From: Phallusia mammillata
Lineage: Eukaryota; Chordata; Ascidiacea; Phlebobranchia; Ascidiidae
Assembly (NCBI GenBank): GCA_003260075.1
Contig: QLIY01000240.1
Location: 62,001 to 126,000 of the forward strand
Direction of reading: 5' to 3'
Length of the DNA: 64,000 bases
Below are positions 57,801 through 64,000 of the stretch, in pieces (position 1 is the stretch's first letter; each line of letters starts with the position of its first letter). The notes beneath the pieces were generated by a model. That model was not told the origin of the DNA, ran no database searches, and saw nothing but the letters and a program-made list of their open reading frames with translations. The position numbers and the translations under genes were made by a program.

Positions 57801-58519
57801 AGGCAGCTGATTTTATACACTTCATTTGAATATTTGACAAACATTGTGCATATTTACAGTGGAATCATTAAAGTTAGCTCAAGAGGAGGCAAGTAGAGCT
57901 GAATTACGAAATCAACGTCTAAAAGAAGTGTTCACCAAAAAAATTCAAGAATTTCGTCAGGTAGACATGCAGACATACATTCTGGTGATCTTAAAAACTT
58001 GCGTTTTGCACGTTTTTCTTTAAACACGACTATTTCAGGCTTGTTATTCACTAACTGGATACCGAATCGATACTTTAAATGATTCCCAGTTCAGACTAGT
58101 TTCAATGTATGCCGAATGCGAATCCGATTACCTTTTGTTTGAGGTACGTTGTTTTTTTGTGTTAATTTAATGTCCCCCCCCCCACGACTATTTCAGGCTT
58201 GTTATTCACTAACTGGATACCGAATCGATACGTTAAATGATTCCCAGTTCAGACTAGTTTCCATGTATGCCGAATCCGAATCCGATTACCTCTTGTTTGA
58301 GGTACGTTGTTTTTTGTGTTAATTTAATGTAAATTAGAAAAGCCGCTGAAACCGAACTGTGCACAGATGAACGAGAGAGGAGAAATGAAGTTATTGGAGA
58401 CGGAATACTCAACTACTCTGACGGAATTGGTGAATTTGCACTTGCATCACCAAAACAGTATTCCAATGTTTTTAAGTGCTATTTCAGTGAATCTTTTCAG
58501 TCAACAAACCCTGGCATAG
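51855..58519 (+). CDS. MAD1L1: Mitotic arrest deficient 1-like protein (spindle checkpoint)
   Basis: MAD1 recruits MAD2 to unattached kinetochores and templates its closed form. Seventeen exons: 51855-51959, 53430-53474, 53542-53663, 53744-53901, 53969-54107, 54677-54806, 55079-55158, 55311-55500, 55573-55698, 55763-55873, 55937-56059, 56194-56328, 56703-56813, 57038-57179, 57860-57960, 58039-58143, 58367-58519. Phases agree and give 691 residues (human 718). Most of the chain is coiled coil. K-R-A-G-L-L-A-K-E-R-D-S-I-R matches the conserved MAD1 segment. Exon 14 opens with the MAD2-interaction motif (K-V-I-H-F-A-M-N-P). Exon 15 has R-L-K-E-V-F, the Bub1-binding RLK motif. The last exons form the RWD fold, ending L-F-S-Q-Q-T-L-A. 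AATAAA at 58653-58658. Exon 16 appears twice because of a junction. Intron 1 is large and repeat-filled, so a small exon could be missed there. Confidence 0.96.
52152..52512. mobile_element. Short inverted-repeat element rich in AAGGAGGAC
   Basis: Left CTACCATATTTCCATCCC and right GGAGGACGTATGGTAG are inverted at their ends (CTACCATA). The interior repeats AAAAAGGAGGACA four times. It is 361 bp, non-coding, in MAD1L1 intron 1. Confidence 0.55.
52659..53216. mobile_element. Inverted-repeat element with ~95-bp arms, disrupted by three C10 junctions
   Basis: The left arm begins GTACGTTGCTGGTCCCAGAT and includes GAGTTGCCTGGAGTTGACAT and CCACAGGCCAATGCC. The right arm (about 53120-53216) is its reverse complement, ending CTGGGACCAGCAATGTAC. 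Between the arms, junction 52753-52762 and the next two bring in segments from elsewhere, so the true element is probably about 200 bp. Confidence 0.65.
52753..53018. other. Chain of three C10 junctions carrying ordered short copies
   Basis: After 52753-52762 comes a copy of 51505-51605. After 52871-52881 comes a copy of about 52022-52142. After 53009-53018 comes a copy of 52688-52745 that continues into new sequence. The copies keep the order and orientation of their sources, as if small contigs of a second haplotype had been laid end to end. Confidence 0.8.
54150..54401. mobile_element. hAT-type element relic in MAD1L1 intron 5
   Basis: The left end AGGGGTGTGCAACTTT and right end GGTTGCACAACCCTT are inverted. 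No clear target duplication remains. Confidence 0.5.
54881..55065. mobile_element. Diverged pogo-like element next to MAD1L1 exon 7
   Basis: CAGTACAACCTAGGTTAATCCG at the left (first 20 bases diagnostic) and ATTAACTAAGGTTTACCATA at the right are inverted, and the left is preceded by TA. It ends about 14 bp before exon 7, so it supplies most of the acceptor-side intron. Confidence 0.5.
55213..55222. other. C10 junction repeating the end of MAD1L1 exon 7
   Basis: The last 28 bp of exon 7 and the first ~55 bp of the intron (55131-55212) recur right after the tract (55223-55305). The first copy is joined to a complete exon; the second lacks the exon start. Confidence 0.8.
56888..57001 (+). repeat. 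Interspersed repeat in MAD1L1 intron 13, same family as 6897-7066
   Basis: It is nearly identical to the GRIP-intron copy over about 110 bp, in the same orientation. It lies directly upstream of the exon carrying the MAD2-interaction motif. Confidence 0.7.
58174..58183. other. C10 junction creating a second copy of MAD1L1 exon 16
   Basis: Exon 16 (58039-58143) with its flanks recurs, exon copy at 58197-58301 with intact splice sites. The copies differ at four of 105 bases, one replacing Cys by Ser. Both are 105 nt, so splicing both in would stay in frame yet break the C-terminal RWD fold; MAD1 proteins have one. The two are best read as alleles. Confidence 0.85.
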
Positions 58520-59270
58520 CGGCCTCCTCGAAGGGCTGCAAGTTTTGAGTGTACGAAAAAATCTGAGTTTTACTCGCTACAAGCATGTTGTGGTGATTTC
58601 TTGTTGGCTAAGCGATTTTCTTTCAGCGCTTTTATTGCCATTCTTTTGCAGTAATAAATCATACGGTAAACATCCCCCCCCCCATGTTGTGGTGATTTCT
58701 TGTTGGCTAAGCGATTTTCTTTCAGCGCTTTCATTGCCATTCTTTTGCAGTAATAAATAATACTGTAAACATGTTTGTGTTATCATGTTGTAAACGTTTA
58801 TGTTAAGCCGCATATAGGCAACCTCCTGTTTGTTTAAAGCAGGGGTTCCCAACCTGTGGTACGCCTACCACTAGTTGGTACGCGAAGGTTTTTCAGGTGG
58901 TACGCGAGTAGCTTCCGTTTTTTCACAAAAACCTGGATTCACAACTTTATATTTTGTTTATCTGGTTTTGTTCACATTTTTTTCCTGAAGCCTATTTCTG
59001 TTGTTTCGTATCATTGCGATCTTCAAAATACAGGTCATGTCAATTGTCAACAAGAAGCACAGTTGCTTTAAAAAGCCGTGTAACGCTGTGGGACTGGTGG
59101 GCGTTAATTATGTCAAAGGATTGCTCTTGATAGACATCATCTACTGTTTTATAGCTTAAGCTACAAATAGCGTTTGACTTGATCAAATTAGTTGTGCTGC
59201 AAGAAGTGGTACGCATGGCAGTACAGAGCCTCCAAGTGGTTTATTATGGGGATGTTGATTTAACTCGATT

Positions 59271-59739
59271 TGTTTTAAAATATTCGATTTACCGGAATAT
59301 TCATTTAACCGGAATATTCGATTATCCGAAATATGCGATTACCCGGAATATTCGATTAACCGGAATATTACAAATATTCGATTAACTGGAATATTCGATT
59401 AACCGGAATATTCGATTATCCGGAATATGCGATTAACCGGAATATTCGATTAACCGGAATATTCGATTATCCGAAATATGCGATTAACCGGAATATTAAA
59501 AATATTCGATTAACCGGATAATTCGATTAACCGGAATATTCGATTATCTGGAATATTCGATTAACCGGAATATTCGATTAACCGGAATATTCGATTATCC
59601 GGAGTATGCGATTAACCGGAATATTCGATTAACCGGAATATTCGATTATCCAAAATATGCGATTATCCGGAATATTTGATCAACCGAAATATTCGATTAT
59701 CCGGAATATGCGATTAACCGGAATATTCGATTATCCGGA
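59271..59739. repeat. 17-bp minisatellite, unit CGATTAACCGGAATATT
   Basis: Roughly 28 head-to-tail units of about 17 bp, with two main variants (TTAACCGG and TTATCCGG) and an AATATGCG variant recurring every few units, so a higher-order pattern is visible. It directly precedes a hAT element. Confidence 0.9.
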
Positions 59740-59777
59740 ACACAGACGCGATGTTTATATTCACCCACACTTAAGCC

Positions 59778-60104
59778 CAGGGGTCTGCGGCCCGCGGGCC
59801 AAATGCAGCCCATTACTTGAAGGTTGTGCGGCCCGCATAGACGCATGGATTTCAAATGTAGGCTACTGGCAAACGATCTTGTATATTTTTGAGAAGATCA
59901 ATGTGCCTGGTGCTACTTTTCTGCGACCTGACAATAATGCGGCTACAGAATCATGTGCAAAATTTTACTTGTAATTGTTAATATAGCTAGGCATATTTGG
60001 TATGCAACAAAGTAAAATCACCTTGTGTTTTATAAAGGTGAGGCCAGCGATCTAATCACAGTAAATGTATTTGGCCACACAATGACAAAGGTTGCACAGC
60101 CCTG
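59778..60104. mobile_element. hAT-type element related to the one at 18239-18539
   Basis: It starts CAGGGGTCTGCGGCCCG and ends GGTTGCACAGCCCTG. The flanks CTTAAGCC and CTTTAGCC agree at seven of eight bases. It shares GGTTGTGCGGCCCGCA with the 18.2-kb element. Confidence 0.75.
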
Positions 60105-61136
60105 CTTTAGCCTATTTCTTGGTACACCGAAACTATAATTCAAAACGTTATTTACAATAAACGGACGTAAAGTGGGACTATCTATTACTCATACAATAAA
60201 AGAAATTGCGCTTGTGCAACACATCCTAAAGTGAAACAGTCGTGTCACAATAATAGCGCATTGCGATAATTCTCAGTTATATAGTAATTATCATCAAAAT
60301 ATTTGTACGTGTGATATAAAATGCCGTACAAAATGACCAGAAGTATTCTGCCCGAAATTGTCAAATATAGTCTATTCACCTTAAATTCGAAATGTTGCCA
60401 GTGCACAAGAATCAGATATCACTGCGCAAATGGTCTGCAACATTTTTTCGTGTCCTACATTTATAAACAAATGGATATGTCTGCAAGAACTTTTTAGCTA
60501 AATTAAATCTGCCCCCAAACATGCTTCGAGACTCACTCTAGTGGAATTCTGACCAACGACATTTCAGTTCTACCAAATCTGCGACTGCGACCCTCCACCT
60601 TGGCGACACATGAGCTCTGTGCTAAGAACTTAGAAGAGATGAAAATTTATAATTCGGAAACAACCCGATGCTACATATGATCACTAAAATCATAAAAATC
60701 AAGAACAGCCAATAAATAGTTATTGCAACTTTTCCAGGAATGTCGGGGACCAAATTACCTTTTTTGATTTAGAAAATTTGATATTGATTTCTATGAAACT
60801 CAATGCCTGACTTCACACTTCACAGTATCTATGGTTACAAATCCTATGCATTAGGAGCCGCATTGTAAAATGCTATATATATTATTTGATAAAATATCCA
60901 CTTTTGTGCCCAACGAACGCAATTAATTACAGCGGGTGATTTCATGACCAAGAATATACAGAATGTTGATATTTGTGGATTGAAAAAATTGTGCTATGTG
61001 CCTGGTCGCTTAGGTTTAAATGTAAACTAAACTTCAACTAATTGACTGCCAAATTGGTAAACATTCAATCTCATCTCAAGTTTATTTAAACCTACGCCTT
61101 TCTGTGGTTTAATATTGAAAATAACGCAACAAAACC

Positions 61137-63100
61137 ATGGAAAAGTCCCTTGATGTTAGCGTTGCCCCTGGTACTGGCGGAGGAAGTGTCATAAGCACGC
61201 TTCATGATGAAGTTGTTGACGAAAGCACTAAAATTGGATCGACAAGTGTCGCCACCGACGATCAATTGTTTGAAAAAATTGAAAGTCACCTGTTAGAAAA
61301 AATAAATTCTGGTGACAAAACTGCACCATTCCTTCTTGGACAATTTTACTATGAAGAGGTGACAAACAACCCTTTTAGTTTCATTCATTTTTTCAAGTTT
61401 TGAAAAACGCAGGTGGTTAAGATGCAAATAGAACCCACAACCTTGTTAACTTAACGTCATGCTAATCACTTGGCTCTTGGTTTTAATAAAACACTGTTTT
61501 TCCACATAACAGTCTGGTTTTGCATGTAGTAGCTAACCTAATTTCTCATTGCAAAATGAGTTATATATATTTTTGGTATAAAATAACTTTACATGTCATT
61601 TTATTGGTAGGGTTTGCTGGAGAAGGCCATTGTTCAGTTTCAGAGGATATGTGAGTGGGATTATCAAGCAATGTATCAGCTTGCCACTATGCACTATGAC
61701 GGATTGGGAACAAAACAGGACGTGGTATGTATGACTTGCACAAAAAATTCAAGGTGTCCCAGTGAATTTTTAGAACAATCTCTCTTAAATGATTTCAGAA
61801 AAAGGGCTTTGAGCTAATGAAGAAGGTAGCTGAAACACAAAGCACACATGCAGTTCACCTTAAACACTCTGCACAATTTAACATAGGCCGTGCTTACTTT
61901 GAAGGCTATGGAGCACCTCAAAGTAATGTTGATGCTGAAAGGTGAACATTGTTTCTGCATGTTGTTCTGCATAGGGTAAATATGTGGTATAATTACAGGT
62001 GGTGGCTAATGGCTGCTGATGATGGAAGCCCAAAGGGAAGTATTTTAGCACAAACAATGCTTGGTATGCTTTATGCTAGACCAGACTTTCTCAACCTAAA
62101 GCAATCATTTTTCTGGCATTCCGAAGCTTGTGGAAATGGTAGCTTGGAATCACAAGGTACTGAAATGTTTTCTTTTATTCTTTTCCAAGAAGCTATTAAG
62201 TTGCGCTACACTGTGTACTTTCATTTCCATTTTCCGTGACTTTACTCAAACTATTAGTTTCTCTGGTGTTGGACAAAGTTTTTCATTAAAGAACCCTTGC
62301 AGAAATTGTTTCTTAAAAACTAATGATAGTTTAAGCAAGATAATTACACTTACCGCTTTGTTATCTTAATAGCATTAGCATGCACTGAATACTGCTTTAC
62401 CCATGTATTTCCCCCCCCCCGACAAAGTTTTTCATTAAAGAACCCTTGCAGAAATTGTTTCTTAAAAAATGATAGTTTAAGCAAGATAATTACACTTACC
62501 GCTTTGTTATCGTAATAGCATTAGCATGCACTGAATACTGCTTTACCCATGTATTTTTTTCAGGTATACTTGGTGTGATGTATCTTGATGGCCTTGGAAT
62601 TGCAAAAAATGAAGGCAATGCATATGAATGCTTGAAAGAGGCTGCTGACCGTGGTAATGTTTATGCACAAGGCAGATTGGTGCAGTTATTTTACAATAAA
62701 AGGCTTTACACCAAAGCAAGTGATCTCGCTCGCAGGTTGGTTGCTTTTTTATTAAAAATACTAATTCAGTATTTAATTCAGTGCTGAATGGTTTGTTTAG
62801 GGTCGTGGAATATACAGACATTGATGGATTGTCAAGAGATACAGGCTGTTTGGCTTCCTACATACGAAAAGGAATTGCATATGCTTGTTTTTATTTGTCT
62901 CGATGTTTGCACAATGGTTATGGCGTGACAAGAAATGTAGAGGAAGCAAAAAAGTATTTTGATCAGGTGCTTGTGAATATGGACTTTTGATCTTGTATTG
63001 TAGTATTACTAATTGCATTTTTGTTGGTTTTCAGACCTGCGAACTTGACCCTGTTTTAGGTCATGACTTCCATATGGACGTTGCCTATGGGCTTTTGTAA
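61137..63100 (+). CDS. LRP2BP: LRP2-binding protein (Sel1-like repeats)
   Basis: A cytoplasmic Sel1-repeat (TPR-like) adaptor that binds the tail of the endocytic receptor megalin (LRP2). Seven exons: 61137-61358, 61611-61724, 61799-61941, 61999-62156, 62564-62735, 62801-62966, 63035-63100. Phases agree and give 346 residues, against 347 in human. After a divergent, acidic first ~50 residues come L-G-Q-F-Y-Y-E-E, Q-L-A-T-M-H-Y-D-G-L-G-T, I-G-R-A-Y-F-E-G, F-W-H-S-E-A-C-G-N-G-S-L-E-S-Q-G, A-A-D-R-G-N-V-Y-A-Q-G and C-L-H-N-G-Y-G-V-T-R-N. These successive Sel1-like repeats match LRP2BP in order and spacing. The start is the first ATG in frame. Intron 4 contains a C10 junction (62411-62420) with about 135-bp copies; the coding sequence is untouched. 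AATAAA at 63254-63259. Confidence 0.96.
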
Positions 63101-63780
63101 TTCCTGATATATTCCGGAGAAAGTAAAGCATCAGTCTTCTGCTATTTGAATTGTTATGTGGCATGCACTTATGGAAACACACTGTATCTTTGTTCCTTAT
63201 GTTGATTGTTTTGCAATACTTGTATGCAGGTTAATTACAAACTTGCTCGCTTCAATAAACCATTGTGTCTTATATAACAGTTCATTTTATAATTTTTATT
63301 TTGAAAAGCACAGCAATGGAAATTCGCAACTTTGGTAAAGAAGTCGATCGAAAAAATATGGTTTTTATCTCCAAAGTTTACGATTTTTATGTTTAGTTGG
63401 ACAAAAATGAAAACAAGTCGTTCGCTCGCAGTACGCACTTGTGACTTCACTGCCTCACAGGAGAAATGCCCCCCCCCCTTACGATTTTTATGTTTAGTTG
63501 GACAAAAATGAAAACAAGTCGTTCGCAGTACGCACTTGTGACTTCACTGCCCCACAGGAGAAATAGAACATTGAAAGTAAAGAAATATATATAAATACAG
63601 CAAACGTATGTTAATACAAATCGGTTTCAGTCAATGTACCCTACAGATTGCGTCGCAGGGACGGGTAGGCGTTTTGTAGTTTTTGCAAGCAAAATTAAAC
63701 AGTTAAACAGCAACGTATGCCATTGCCATTTCACAGATTTGCCGAAGCCCACATAGTGTTGAGCGAACATAGGGTAAATC
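63101..63780. other. Spacer between LRP2BP and SLU7
   Basis: It holds the LRP2BP 3' end (AATAAA 63254-63259) and the C10 junction 63469-63478 with about 105-bp copies on both sides. The SLU7 promoter must lie in the last 200 bp or so; no TATA box is evident. Confidence 0.6.
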
Positions 63781-63959
63781 ATGTCCGCTGAAAACAAAGT
63801 CTTAAGTCGTGAGGTGGCACGCATTGCTACGAATAGCAATGATGGCAAAGATTCTGAAGAACCACAAAAGCAATCTAGGGAAGAATGGAGAAAGAAACGC
63901 GAACTGGAAGAAGCCAGGAAACTGGGAACAGCTCCTGCAGAAGTAGATGAAGAAGGAAA
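63781..63959 (+). CDS. SLU7: Pre-mRNA splicing factor SLU7, first coding exon (partial gene)
   Basis: SLU7 acts in the second catalytic step of splicing, helping choose the 3' splice site. The exon encodes about 59 residues ending with the highly conserved block [18 protein letters not shown] and A-P-A-E-V-D-E-E-G, then AA|GTAAGA as a donor in phase 2. The N-terminal 30 residues are variable in the family, so the ATG at 63781 is taken as the start. The CCHC zinc knuckle and the rest of the ~570-residue protein lie beyond the window. Same orientation as LRP2BP, whose stop is 680 bp upstream, too far for an ascidian operon. Confidence 0.92.
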
Positions 63960-64000
63960 GTAAGAATTAAACATGGTTGTGTTTTGCTCCTTGTTAACCA

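Larger units (their letters stand above)
58520..61136. other. Region between MAD1L1 and LRP2BP; repeats only
   Basis: It contains the MAD1L1 polyadenylation signal (58653-58658, and in the junction copy 58752-58757), junction 58674-58683, a truncated hAT-like element starting CAGGGGTTCCCAACC (about 58841-59235), a minisatellite (59271-59739), a second hAT element (59778-60104) and about 1 kb of AT-rich DNA before the LRP2BP start. No coding exon is supported. Confidence 0.6.
110..63478. other. Full list of oligo-C junctions (36 of ~10 C, one of 58 C)
   Basis: Start positions: 110, 1550, 4032, 4291, 4544, 4896, 5964, 9529, 17727, 18064, 19319, 21478, 22788, 23113, 23437, 25778, 36166, 36616, 37063 (58 C), 37865, 38730, 38941, 46563, 46956, 48454, 48812, 50194, 52753, 52871, 53009, 54510, 55213, 56462, 58174, 58674, 62411, 63469. 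Runs of 11 or 12 are mostly 10 plus C's that belong to the flanking copy. Direct copies flank all but 4896, 17727, 37063, 37865 and 48812; at 110 both copies lie to the right. No G tract of this length occurs on the plus strand. Confidence 0.9.

Noticed and set aside
110..63478. CRISPR-like or DNA-modification system made of regularly repeated C tracts
   Set aside because: Spacing is irregular, the flanking copies differ from site to site, and the source is clearly a eukaryotic genome with introns.
110..63478. Poly-G read-tail artefact of two-colour sequencing as the source of the C tracts
   Set aside because: It would give variable lengths and both C and G orientations; here length is fixed near 10 and orientation is always C. 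A fixed placeholder fits better.

Overview
The window is animal nuclear DNA, AT-rich, with compact multi-exon genes and mostly short introns. The best reading is a tunicate, probably a Ciona-like ascidian. The gene set is animal (GRIP, SLCO, EDC3, MAD1L1, LRP2BP, SLU7, an HMGA-type AT-hook protein). Paired copies of the same locus differ by several percent, as in very polymorphic ascidians. A perfect copy of the 16-nt Ciona spliced-leader sequence sits at 31922-31937. The species call is inference.

Layout. 1-101: last coding exon of a plus-strand gene whose paralogue, a C21orf62-like secreted protein, lies at 2310-3017. 4781-17205: minus-strand GRIP-type PDZ protein; three N-terminal PDZ domains are present and the 3' part is not in the window. 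21313-24884: plus-strand secreted cysteine-rich modular protein that I cannot name. 24885-30999: no convincing gene. 31000-34134: minus-strand HMGA-like protein with three AT-hooks and a Gln/His-rich tail. 40733-45815: minus-strand SLCO/OATP transporter, resolved into 16 exons with consistent phases. 47492-51338 (minus) and 51855-58519 (plus): EDC3 and MAD1L1, head to head over about 0.5 kb. 61137-63100: plus-strand LRP2BP. 63781-63959: first coding exon of SLU7, running off the end. These are mostly unrelated housekeeping and signalling genes and do not form a pathway.

The most striking structure is technical or, less likely, biological. Thirty-six oligo-C tracts are essentially exactly 10 C after flanking C's are subtracted, and one is 58 C. 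All are C on the plus strand. Nearly every one sits exactly between two near-identical direct copies (about 20-180 bp, a few percent different) of the local sequence. Two single-N positions show the same copy-junction-copy layout. This looks like unmerged allelic contig ends joined with a fixed 10-base spacer. It creates false duplicated exons in MAD1L1, EDC3, HMGA and the cysteine-rich gene. Repeats are mainly short hAT-type elements with 8-bp target duplications, pogo-like elements, fold-backs and minisatellites.
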